The notes beneath the pieces are model-generated. The model was not told where the DNA came from. It did not search any database and saw only the letters and a list, made by a program, of their open reading frames with translations. A stretch of DNA of 64,000 nucleotides, from positions 21,514,001-21,578,000 of the forward strand of contig NC_065551.1 in NCBI RefSeq assembly GCF_022605725.1, read 5' to 3'. The position numbers and the translations under genes are program-made. Numbering within the stretch: the stretch's first letter is position 1; each line of letters starts with the position of its first letter. Positions 46,425 to 56,649 of the stretch are shown here, one piece after another. The stretch comes from Anthonomus grandis grandis (lineage: Eukaryota > Arthropoda > Insecta > Coleoptera > Curculionidae).

Positions 46425-47835
46425 TAATATAAAATATATCATTATAGGAGCCAAATAAAACACACTTCCTCCACTTGAATTAATCTATGCTCTACATGTT
46501 TTGAATATAAATATTATCATCCTCAGGGCCTGAAAATTAGAGGCTATAAACATTATTGTCGAAACTATAAGTTAGAACTGGTTAATCTTAAGGTCCAAAC
46601 GGCATATTTTATATAAAAAATGGCATAAAAAACCGTTGAAAATTTAGTTAACTTAAATTTGTCTTAAAAGTACCTTAATTAATGACAATTTTTAGTTTAA
46701 CGGTCTACTTAAAAATAATTTTCTACAAAATTCTTAGATGATATTTTGGATTTTAAGTTTAATTATTAGTAAGACTATTTTATTCAGGGTATATTACTAC
46801 CGAGAAATATTTTCTTACAGTTTTTTATTATTTTATATTTTTATAAAGCACTTTCTATTTTTTTTTAACTAATGATGCTATATCTGATATAAGATAGGTA
46901 TTTAGACTAGCATTAAAATACTCATTCAATAAGTATAATAAGTTTTTCAGAAGCAGTCAGGAAAAAATCTAATTTATCATAACTACTATGAATAATCTTT
47001 GAAGATTATAAGGATAACTTCATTTAAGCATCATAAATATTTTTGTTATTATTCTTATTATCATATAATTATTAAAAGTATTTTTTTTAAATTTTAACCT
47101 TAAAATTTACCCATTTAATTTTATTGGAGTATCCATATAACGTTTAATATATTTATAGAATTTATTTTTCTGAATATTACCGTAGATAGTTTTAAATAGA
47201 ACCAGTCATTGAAATGGGAGTTTTAGGGTCATTTTGTTAAAAGACAATGAAATTTTTCTAAGCTTGATATTCCTAGAAAATGTAGGTTTGCCCTTTAATT
47301 AAAATATTCTTAAAAATATGATAACTATTTTATAATACTTTCATTTTTCAAAATTCTGGCGTGAATATTTTTTTTTGTTAATTAATAAAATTTTTAATTT
47401 TACACATTATCTTATCAACATTATTATATAAAAAACAAAACTGAAATACTGAGAGTTTTTTCTATTTTTAGTAAATTGTTTTCTTTGTATTATTAAATTT
47501 ATTATATAATATTTGTATAAAAGAAAATATTTATTTAGAACTAATTTTTAATATTCTAGTTGTACATAAAAATTTTTCTAAGCTTACATTTAAAATTAAA
47601 GGAATATTGTACAAAGCGACAAAAAAAAAATTCTGTTAGGAACAAATTTTGTATCTATTCTATTTTTCTTTTGACTCTCGCAATTTAGAGCCCAAATTGA
47701 GTTAAACTTAGTTACTAATAATGTTTCTCTTAAGCTTTCCATCAACAAGACAATGTACAAAATTACAAAGAAAATCTGTAATTTTAATTTCCAATTTAAA
47801 GTTTCTAACAAGTAATAAAATATGAAAATAATAGC
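46425..47835. other. AT-rich non-coding stretch
   Basis: No gene. It contains copy 2 (46744-46815) of the fragment also seen at 43403-43475. Confidence 0.5.
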
Positions 47836-47840
47836 TATAA

Positions 47841-47857
47841 CCATTTAACTTATGTTT
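47841..47857 (+). repeat. Dispersed motif, diverged copy
   Basis: CCATTTAACTTATGTTT, three mismatches, about 25 bp before the piggyBac insertion. Confidence 0.4.
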
Positions 47858-47884
47858 TATTATACTAAAACTTATACATATTAA

Positions 47885-50163
47885 CCCTTTGGGACCTAAT
47901 TTTATTTTTAATGATTTTAAGGATGTTTTTGCTAGTTATGGTATTTTAAGAGATCATTTGACAATATATACTAGTTAAAATAAAAAATATATATACAGGG
48001 AGAGCAAAAAATTATGGGACAAATATATCCCAGCGGGATTTTTAGGTGGGTTATAAATATCCCTAGGGACCAAAAAAACACATTTTTGTATTTCAAAATT
48101 TTTATTTTTTTTATTCACAAAAAGACAACCCGCAAAGGTAAGTATTTTAGGACGAATGATAAAGCGCAAAACAATGCTTGCACAACCCTACATCGCACAT
48201 TGCACAAATAGTAGTGGTTTTACGTTCTTTTTTCTGAAGAGCGCAACGAGCACAAGATGTGCGCCGTTTCGATGTTTCTATTGGAAGGTGATCACCCACG
48301 TTTTTCATTACTTTTGATCTCTTTGATGGCCTTCCACAACTGCTTCTTCGAAGTTTGACTGAAGTTTGCTGTTGTCCTTCTTCGATTAGGTCCTCTAATA
48401 AGGTAAATAAAAATTCCAGTAAGGGTATCTTGTTTTGGGTACGACGTAAGTCATTATATATTACCCAGCTGTTAACAACAGCATGCATCAAATGTCGATA
48501 AAATACTTTTTTCTACCATTTGCATGATTTTCTGCCAAAGTCATATACACCACTCATCTGATGATCAGCCAGATCCACACCACCCATGATTTCATTGTAG
48601 TATGCAATAGCAGTGGGACATGGTACGTCAACTATCTGCCCAGTCTTGTCTTTTCTCTTCACACAGGTCACATCATGGGTATGGCAGTTACTCAAAAGAA
48701 TAACCTGCTTTGTATCTTGCCATTTGATCGCAATAGATATTGATTGATAAAAAGTCGCATTCACCCCTAGACATTTTTCGTTTTTCGAAGAATTTTTTTG
48801 GCATGTCTTTTCTTGTAATAATGGTTGTTTCCACAGCTGGGTATTGGAGGGAATCCATCAAACGGACTGATGTAAAAAATCGATCAAAGGCCAGAACTAC
48901 GTTTGGATTTTGTATAGTTTCACATAATTTTTTTACATCAGTTTCGCCCAAAGTTTCGCTCCTTTTAACGTCGTCCTTGGCGCAATGTAGATTTGCATCG
49001 TATGTATATCCTGTTTTGGCATCACATCTAGACCATAATTTTATGCCTCTTTTCATAGGTTTTTGTGGCATATATTGTTTCAGTGAAGATCTTCCTTTGA
49101 AGCCCACCATGCTTTCGTCAATACTTTGACTTGTACTGTCGGATCGATATTTCTAAAACGTATATTTGAAGCAAGATAGAAGCTCTTGTACATAGTAAAT
49201 CTTACTGGCCTCTTCTGGCTTGACTGGATTATTGAAATAAACCTTGGATAGTAAAAACAAACACCTGTTTTTGGATATGCCTAATTTGATGGCCTTGTTT
49301 CCCAAAGATGGATGCGATGACCAGCAATGGCGAAGTTTTGGCACCTTATTGAACCACATAACTAATGTGCAGCCAATAGTAATCATAACCTCCCCTGCAT
49401 CAGTGAAAGTCGCCTGCTTTTTTTTATTTTCTTTGTAAATTTTGATTCGCTGGTTTGTAGACTCAGCAATAAAAGTAAATAAACTTTGAGGACAAATTTT
49501 AGTGAATATGTCCAGCGGGGAGGCATTTGCAGTAATTGAAGGATGTATGATACATTTACTTTCATTTGGAATGCTAAGTCTTGGGACAAAGGTATTTGTA
49601 GGTAATGACCAAATTATATTACCAGTTGTAACAGGAGTTTCAGCCTCTTGATCTGAATTTTCAGCAGAAATAACGCCGTCGTTGGGTTGGGTTAGGTTCT
49701 CGTCTAAATTATCAGCAAGATCATGAAGCGCTGCCCTAGTCAACTTCTTTCTTGACATACTGTAAAATACTATTGGGATATAAATCACTCTATTAGAAAA
49801 CCCTTTAGGACACATATATCCCATAGCCAAATATCACATTCAAAATGCAAAAACCAAAACAAAAAAAACCTTAAAATACTTTGCTATTATATATGCTGAA
49901 CTTACCTAAACAGATTGTTTCAAAAACCACACAAAAACTATCAAATTTGTAAAAAAAACAGTGTCAAAAACCAACAACGTGCTCGCTTTTCGGCGCTTAC
50001 AATCAGAATGACCTCCAAAAAGCGTGTCGCTGTCTGTCGAAAAATTGTTAAAACCTTAAAATACCCGCTAATGACAATTTCCATTAAAAACGGGACAGAT
50101 AGCGCCCAGCAGATGTTATAAAATGTATGTTGGGATTTATTTGTCCCATTGGGGCTGAAAGGG
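47885..50163 (-). mobile_element. piggyBac DNA transposon, complete ends, recently inactivated
   Basis: TTAA target duplications at 47881-47884 and 50164-50167 flank ends that both begin CCCTTT (CCCTTTGGGACC on the left, CCCTTTCAGCCCCAATGGGA reading inward from the right). TTAA duplication and C-rich ends are diagnostic of piggyBac. The transposase gene lies on the minus strand. A subterminal motif of the form GGGACAAATATATCCC recurs inside both ends. Confidence 0.92.
48147..49758 (-). pseudogene. piggyBac transposase, nearly intact pseudogene
   Basis: Would be about 537 residues starting at MSRKKLTRAA (ATG at 49756-49758). The N-terminal acidic region is followed by the transposase core: PLDIFTKICPQSLFTFIAES, the IDESMVGFKGRSSLKQYMP block with the first catalytic aspartate (near 49119), LAFDRFFTSVRLMDSL with the second (near 48885) and EIMGGVDLADHQ with the third (near 48575). 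The C-terminus is a cross-brace zinc domain (SCARCALQKKE, TICAMCDVGLCKHCF). Damage is limited: in-frame TAG stops at 49153-49155 and 48513-48515 (the latter in KWW-like context, probably TGG to TAG) and one 1-nt frameshift near 48740. It may start slightly upstream, but MSRKK fits the usual short N-terminus. Confidence 0.9.
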
Positions 50164-50169
50164 TTAACA

Positions 50170-51740
50170 AAATATAAACATATAGTCAGTTCTGGCTCCT
50201 AGTTGGGCAAAAACCTTTATAACCTCTATCATTTTTGATTTCTAAGGATAAGCATCGATAATGTTCAAAACTGTTGCACATAGCAACTAATCAGTTATCA
50301 TATTTATGGACGAAGGAAGATTTGTATTTATTCCCACAATTTCAGTGTAGATGAGAAAGACACCACTCGAGATGTAGAAGAAACTTCAATTTCTACTTTA
50401 TATATTCAACTATATTAACAAAAACCATTTTCATATGTTTTTCTACCGTATAAACCCTCTTATTTAGAGCCTGTTTAAGTTACCCTGTTACCTGTCTGTT
50501 GATATAACTAGATACCAGACTATTTAAATATTTTGTTAGAGACGCTTATTTTGACCTCTGCCACGTCGGATGACTAATCCCAACATGAACATTACCAAGA
50601 ACATGCCTACACGCTCTTAAGATAAGTAAATTTATACGAACTGGTATATAGTTTAACTTTTCTTTTAAGCAGCAGACAACGCAACGGTGAGCAAATCCGT
50701 CTGTCTTGATGCTATCTGAATCAAATTGTTTTTTTTTTTTATACTTGACAGGTTAATGGATAGTTTCTTGGTGCAAAAAACTATACAAAAACGTGTTAGA
50801 GAAAGAAAATTTATTGGGATTTAAAAAATGCTACAACTAGGTGATGTTGGTCCAAAAATTCTTTAAAATGACCAAATATGGAGCCTTTTTGTTATTATTA
50901 TTATTATTAATATGATTTCGCATAGAAAAATGTTAAAGTTATAAAGAAAACAAACAACAAACTCCATAATAAATAAGTCTTGTTAATCTGTATATCCTAT
51001 TCACAAATGTATGTAACTAGATCCATTTTAATGACTCAATACAAATAAGTTATTTAATTCTTACTGGTAACATATCTGCTTTATCTGGTTATAGGAATAA
51101 TAACTGTCAACCCAATAAATCTTTGTAGAAAATTTATGATTTTGCTGTCATAAAATGTGTTTACCTTTAGCCAGGTATGTTATATAATATTTTGCAGCTG
51201 TTGTTTACCAAGTGATGCCAGATATTCTCCTATTTACTGATAAGCTTTAAAATTATGAATTAGAAAAATCATAATGAAAGAGGTGTAGACATAGATGGTT
51301 GTCTCCCTTTGGGTAACTATTATAAAATTTGTTAATATACTTTAGTAAAAAGAAGGTTGTTACCCAAAATAGAAATAAAAGATGTTTTACTAAATATGAT
51401 ATATAATAAATATTCTTCCAATAATCCTATTTAAATTCAAACAAATTTGAATATTGATGTTAATATGGCTTGATAAAGTACTAGTTTAATAACTTAAATA
51501 AAAATATTACGAAATTCCACACAAAAGAGTATAAAGCTCAAAATAGCCAGTCCTATACTATAAGAGTAAAACAAATATTAGAGTAAAGCGGCATAAAATT
51601 GACAATTATACTACAAAATAATTATAGTATATCCTAATTTAAACACATAAATGCATTTAAATAAAATACTAGCAAAAAGATTACATTGTTAACCTTAATT
51701 TAATAAAAAAGCCTTGGTAGAGCGTCTAAATACCAAGCTG
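50170..51740. other. AT-rich non-coding stretch
   Basis: No gene supported. A short ATT-rich microsatellite lies at about 50895-50920. Confidence 0.55.
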
Positions 51741-51747
51741 GTGTTAC

Positions 51748-51753
51748 TTTATT
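51748..51753 (-). terminator. Polyadenylation signal
   Basis: AATAAA on the minus strand, about 20 nt after the stop codon of the exon at 51772-51919. Confidence 0.5.
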
Positions 51754-51771
51754 ATGGATAATGGTTAATGA

Positions 51772-51919
51772 CTAAAAAGCTTCAACATTGTCTACTACTG
51801 ACTTTTTTATTTGTTCAAGCCTAGAGATACGCAATTCAACATAGGAGGAATGCCAAGCATTATAACCTGCATCCATTCTAGTAAATTTATTGTTATGTTC
51901 TAAATAAGGCTGGCTGTTT
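51772..51919 (-). CDS. Probable last exon of an unidentified host gene
   Basis: Minus strand: a pyrimidine-rich acceptor (TATTTTTCTTTCAG) is followed by 148 nt that read openly for 48 residues to TAG. The translation begins NSQPYLEHNNKFTRMDAGYN, continues AWHSSYVELRISRLEQIKKS and ends VVDNVEAF. The composition is balanced and protein-like, with a charged helical, possibly coiled-coil, end. The frame implies two bases supplied by the previous exon. AATAAA follows. I do not recognise the protein. Upstream exons should lie at higher coordinates on the minus strand but could not be found among the transposons, so they may be distant. Confidence 0.55.
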
Positions 51920-51924
51920 CTGAA

Positions 51925-52635
51925 AGAAAAATACAGCACAAAGTAAGAATTTTGTGTGTAAAAAATAAGAAACGAGAAGTCTTTCGAGAACCAACACTAA
52001 ATAAACATCTAATGGCTCTGTTTTATAAAATAACAACCTTATTTAAGAGGTAATGGGAATACACACTTCAAAAACAAATTCCATAGCGAAGATAGGACTT
52101 AATTTAAAAAAAATAGTCTTTAGTAACTGAAATGTTTAAATTATTGTCCACAGTGACGCAAAGAGGACATTAGCCAAAAGAAAAATATGCAATAAATATT
52201 TTTCTTATTTAAAAATGTTAATCCAGAATCAATATATAATCCAGAGATATAAACAATTTGTATACATTAAGAGACGACAATAGATATTTTCTTAAAAATA
52301 CAATAATTAAAGGCACATTTAATGTATTTTATATTTGTCTTAGAAATATTAAGGCATAACTTATTAGCATCTCATCACCTTTTTATCTTACTTTGTATAA
52401 ATGTCTCTCAATGTTGAGCCTCAAAGTGTCCAGAGTTTTTATTTTGTCAAACATCGTAAAATGGACATATATTAAATTATGGACAAACCATAATCATGGA
52501 TTAGGAATAAGAGAGATTCCAACCTTGGGGTACACCTATGCTAGTTTTTATTTCGTTGGAGCTTGGGCCCTCAAAGTAACTAGTGACCAAATGTGACCGA
52601 AATCACCCCAAAATCCTTTCTCTGAATCTACATGC
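51925..52635. other. Spacer
   Basis: Presumed intron sequence of the gene ending at 51772 and unassigned sequence leading into the RT fragment. No further feature is seen. Confidence 0.4.
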
Positions 52636-52639
52636 CTCG

Positions 52640-53160
52640 GATGCGAAATGTGAAACACGCTATGTGAATGGTACACTTTAAAGATGCTCTCTATGAACCC
52701 GACAAAGACGACCATGGCACCATTAAGAAGGAAAAATGTGGCTAATGTCCCCAGTTTTTGGTTGAGTGGCATTGAGAGAGTTCCTTGGGAGAGGGTGAAA
52801 TATCTGGGTCTCGCCTTGGATAGGAAACTCACCTGGGAACCGCACGTCGAAACACAAGACAACTATTTATTTGATCCTGGGGCCTGAGCCCCAAAATGAC
52901 GGTTTGGATATAGTGGTGTGATCCTTTTTGTGTAGGGCTGTGGTATGGTGGAATAAAACCGAGTAGAAGACAGCCATATCGAAACTCGCATGTTTATGCG
53001 GGGCCTTAAAATCAGTCCCAATGCTGGGCATGAAGGCTCTTTTAAACCTAACCGCGCAATATGGCTATATAAGAGGAGGCATTCACGAGGATAATTTTCA
53101 TCTACAAGAAAAAAATCTGAAGGCAGGCAACCTTACTGGTCTATCTTATCTGTCAATTCT
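52640..53160 (+). mobile_element. R1/I-like RT thumb fragment
   Basis: LSMNPTKTTMAPLRRKN (about 52685-52735) matches the LxVNPxKTTxxxFTRK segment after YADD. RVKYLGLALDRKLTWEPHVE (about 52793-52852) is the typical post-palm block. Frame-shifted remains of IYSGVILF, AVVWWNKTE and LACLCGALKSVPMLGMKALL follow to about 53060. It is probably the same copy as 54290-55100, with the RNase H part displaced by inserted sequence. Confidence 0.75.
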
Positions 53161-53531
53161 AATTGTAATCTGGTATATACTTCATAGGTTTGTTCTCACT
53201 GCAAGTTTCAACTTTGAAACTGTTTCCTAACCATGCTTGATGCGCATACGTAAAATATGTCAACTTCCGATTAACATGAAACACGCGTTGAGTGGAGTTC
53301 AATTTAAAAGCAGAAGAACAAGAAAAATAACCTCATTTTTATATTAGATATAATAAAAAAATATAAAAATACTCGGAAGATTAAATTCCCATAGGGTCTC
53401 GCCTATTGTTTATAGTATTCTCTAGCTTCAAATCGCTCAGAAATATTGTTTGTTACTTCAGGGCTTACTCTAAAACGGTCGAGAAATTATATTTTATTAT
53501 ATTGGGACATTGTTTTATCTATATAGTTTTG

Positions 53532-53767
53532 TATTGAAAAGTTAGTAGGGGAAGTCTTTTCTCCACAAATAAAATGCCAATCCTCTAATTTCAGGAGTGA
53601 TGCATTTCGGCAAGTGTTCTTGCCATCAGTGTATGTGTTAAGTAACTCAAATCTGATGATGGCAAGAACACTTGCCATCATCACTTTGCCGAAATGCATC
53701 ACTCCTGAAATTAGAGGATTGGCATTTTATTTGTGGAGAAAAGACTTCCCCTACTAACTTTTCAATA
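53532..53767. repeat. Hairpin MITE with perfect 82-bp arms
   Basis: 53532-53613 and 53686-53767 are exact reverse complements by reading (outer end TATTGAAAAGTTAGTAGGGG). The symmetry continues inward with GTGTTCTTGCCATCA (53614-53628) and its inverse (53657-53671), after a 14-base extra piece on the right. The loop is about 28 nt. Perfect arms imply recent formation or gene conversion. Related copies lie at 42734-42915 and 20781-20862. Confidence 0.9.
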
Positions 53768-54289
53768 TTATATTGACTCCACTTCAGAATGGACTTTTTC
53801 CTTAATATAAATAGTTTTGATTTTTGGGCCTAATTGGTTCTTCTACTTGAATCTTCTAAGTCTGTGACTGAATTAGAACATTCTGATAATTTAGGTTCTT
53901 TCGGTGATCAAAGCAACTCATTTCCATTAATTTCAACATTTCCAACATTTTAAAATACAATTTCAAAACGAATATCACGGATTATACAAAACGACAAAAC
54001 ATAAACAATTATTTAGAGGTTATGTTCATATTAAGAAGATCTGCGTTGACTGGCTGGAGTTTTTTGACACTTTGCTCAAAATAAATTCGAAAACGATGAC
54101 GATTAGAAATTTATTTAAGAACATCAAACCTTTAATTTGATGATCAGAAGTTTCTGTTCGAACGCATTTTACTCGACTGCGCATGTTTATTTGTCAAAAA
54201 TTTGTTTCTTACTGCTGTAAAAACGAACCTATAATGTCTCAGGCGGGTGACGACATGGACCTGGTAAACTGTTTTAATAGAAAATACAA

Positions 54290-55100
54290 GATCCTCTTCC
54301 CTACAAGGGAAGAATGGTGCGCAAACTCAAGTTGATTCCGAAAGTGTGGTATACAGATGGATCAAACATGCTCCAAAGAGTTCACTCTGGAAGGAGACAC
54401 ACTCTGGAAATCCTATGCAAAGAAGGACATAGGATTAACATATTTCGGTTAGCCAATCAGTTCTTACGGCTATAAGCGGCTGTACATACAAGTCCAGATT
54501 ACTATTGGAATGTCACAGCAGGCTCAATGACTTGGCGACTCGGAATCAAATCACTCTAGCCTGGGTACGAGGACATAAGGGGACTAAGATAGCAGACATC
54601 TACGCAAAAAAAAGGGACTGAAGAGAAATTTATTAAATTTAGCCCATCTTCTAAGTTTAACCAAAGGTTTTCCTTAAGAATATATCACAAAATAGACATC
54701 GTTCAGGATAGTGCAATATCGGGATGATACTGGTGGGTTGTTTTACTCCAGGAAGTTCTTGAGTTCGATGCTGGCATGGCGAATTGCTCTAAGACTGGAC
54801 AGGAAAAGCCTATGGACGCTGGTAGGGGCGATCACAGACCACTACAGAATTGGCTTATCCGACACAAACATCTGTAGATTCTGCGGTGAGGAAGAGGAGT
54901 CGATGGAACATTTGATTGCAAATTGTGGAACACTGGGCCACAGGAGATACAGGATTCTAAACATATACGTGTGTAGAATCCTTAATGATCTTCACTTAGC
55001 GTATATACGCAATTACACATACATTACGCTATATACGCTAAATGAAGAGGTTTTGCTGACGCTCCCGCTGATTCAGTTCGTGAATGTTTTGAATAGATAG
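54290..55100 (+). mobile_element. R1/I-like RNase H and C-terminal knuckle fragment
   Basis: KVWYTDGSNM (about 54340-54370) is the start of an RNase H domain with its first aspartate. LAWVRGHKGTKIADIYAKK-like residues (about 54560-54612) are its end. The open frame 54711-55100 gives FLSSMLAWRIALRLDRKSLW and the zinc knuckle CRFCGEEEESMEHLIANC, then a tail. Stops interrupt the RNase H. It is the likely continuation of 52640-53160 with about 1 kb of other sequence between. Confidence 0.75.
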
Positions 55101-55109
55101 GAACAGGGG

Positions 55110-55930
55110 AAGCACAATATATCCACAAAGGTCGCAGTGCAAAAGCCCAGGGTGACACTACATTATATATTAATATAATTCACTTAAGATTCAAACTGAA
55201 GGAGGTGATAAATGAGGTAATTTCTAATAAGAAAACTATAACCTAAAATAATTCCTCACTTTTCTTAAATAATTTTAAGTTTTATGGCTTTTACATAAAA
55301 AAAGGTTTTAAAAGCTAAAATTTAATTCTTTTTTTGGGAATATTTTGATTGTTTTTTTTTTTAAATACAGTAGTTAAATTATTGAAAATTAATAAAAAAA
55401 TAAACTTTCAAATTTTCTAAAAACTGTGGAATTTTTATAAAGATATTATAGTTAAAAGATCAATAGTACTGCCACTTAAATAAAAAAATAATGTATAAAC
55501 AGTATATTTAGTGTAGGCTGTAGTTTAATTAATAAATTATTTAAAACAACAATAAATTCAGACTTGTAAAAATTGTAAAGAGATTATGCTCGTTTTCTGC
55601 ATTAATCCTAATTAAGTAAATAAAATTAGATTTGAATATTATTTTAATCGGAATTAAAACAATTAAAGTAAAAGTATACTAAGAGATGACAAAAGCTTTT
55701 ATTTAATCAGTTTTTAAATAAACCTATTATTCACTTTAGATCCACAAAAATAAAATTGCTTGTAAGACATTTTCTTAGACATATAATTAAATAAATTTAT
55801 TAAAATCAATCAAAATCAAATACTTGTCCATTTTTGCCGTTCGTGTATCTTGCAATAAATAACTTTTTAGATATCCGAAAACCGGAAAAATATAATTCAC
55901 TAGTCTATTATATAGAGACTAAATGATTTA
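55110..55930. other. AT-rich non-coding stretch
   Basis: Nothing supportable is seen. Confidence 0.55.
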
Positions 55931-55934
55931 ATAT

Positions 55935-56246
55935 TTAAGGTAAAATGAAAATCCTTCAGTCTCTCTTCACTTATTTATTAAATATTTAGTTACCTTAAAA
56001 TTCCCTATATGTTTCGGACCTAGTGGTGCCCATCATTAATAAAAAATTAAAATTGAAAACAATAGTAATAAATAGAGGGTTTTTGATATGTAATTAAACC
56101 CTGGGGCGTGTGCCTGTTACCAATTTTAAACCTTTTACCCCCTGATGATGCACACCACTGTGTCCGAAACATGTAGGGAATTTTAAGCTAACTAAATATT
56201 TAATAAATAAGTGGAGGGAGACTGAAGGATTTTCATTTTACCTTAA
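55935..56246. mobile_element. Inverted pair of Penelope-like element ends
   Basis: About 103 bp at 56144-56246 (GTCCGAAACATGTAGGGAAT, CTAACTAAATATTTAATAAA and TAAGTGGAGGGAGACTGAAG) is matched inverted at 55935-56037 with few differences. Each arm holds the GATGATG...GTCCGAAACAT signature of a Penelope-type terminal repeat. Inverted terminal repeats are a known configuration of these elements. The 105 bp between arms contains no recognisable enzyme. Confidence 0.6.
56136..56180 (+). ncRNA. Hammerhead-ribozyme-like core in Penelope-like end
   Basis: Perfect CTGATGA (56142-56148), stem II ACAC/GTGT with a G-C closing pair and one mismatch, GAAAC (56166-56170), then ATGTA. AC/GT could form a two-pair stem III, placing A at the cleavage position, followed by GGG pairing with the preceding CCC as a short stem I. 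The inverted copy has lost the first core (TTAATGA), so only this arm is a candidate. Confidence 0.45.
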
Positions 56247-56449
56247 CCTACGACTCCACTGCAAGTATAGACTATTTCTTCACGATTTAATATTTACTCA
56301 AGAAAAAACAAAACTATATACATGCGTGGCATCCAATAATTTTTTTTATCGGGCCACAATAACAGTGACACAAAAAATTGTAAATTAACCATAAAAAAGC
56401 TACATTGAACTCCTAATTAATTAAATTATTTCTTATATACAAAACCAGA

Positions 56450-56610
56450 CCTAGAATGCCAATAAGACGATATCGGATGATCAATGAGCAGTTCGCGCCG
56501 AGATTTTATCTTTTGATGATGCGTTGACAAGTTGGTGATTATCGCAATTCTTTTACTAACATCAGACTCCTGATTTACGTCAGTCACTAGCCTATCAATA
56601 AAGAGCACCG
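56450..56610 (-). mobile_element. Possible RTE/CR1-like RT tail fragment
   Basis: FIDRLVTDVNQESDVSKRIA followed by TNLSTHHQKIKSRRELLI resembles the YLGSLVTDDGxxExEIKRRI segment after the RT palm. It is one short stretch without other domains, so it is tentative. Confidence 0.35.
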
Positions 56611-56649
56611 ACGTAACTTAATGGAGATTTAGTTACGGTTAAATGGTTT

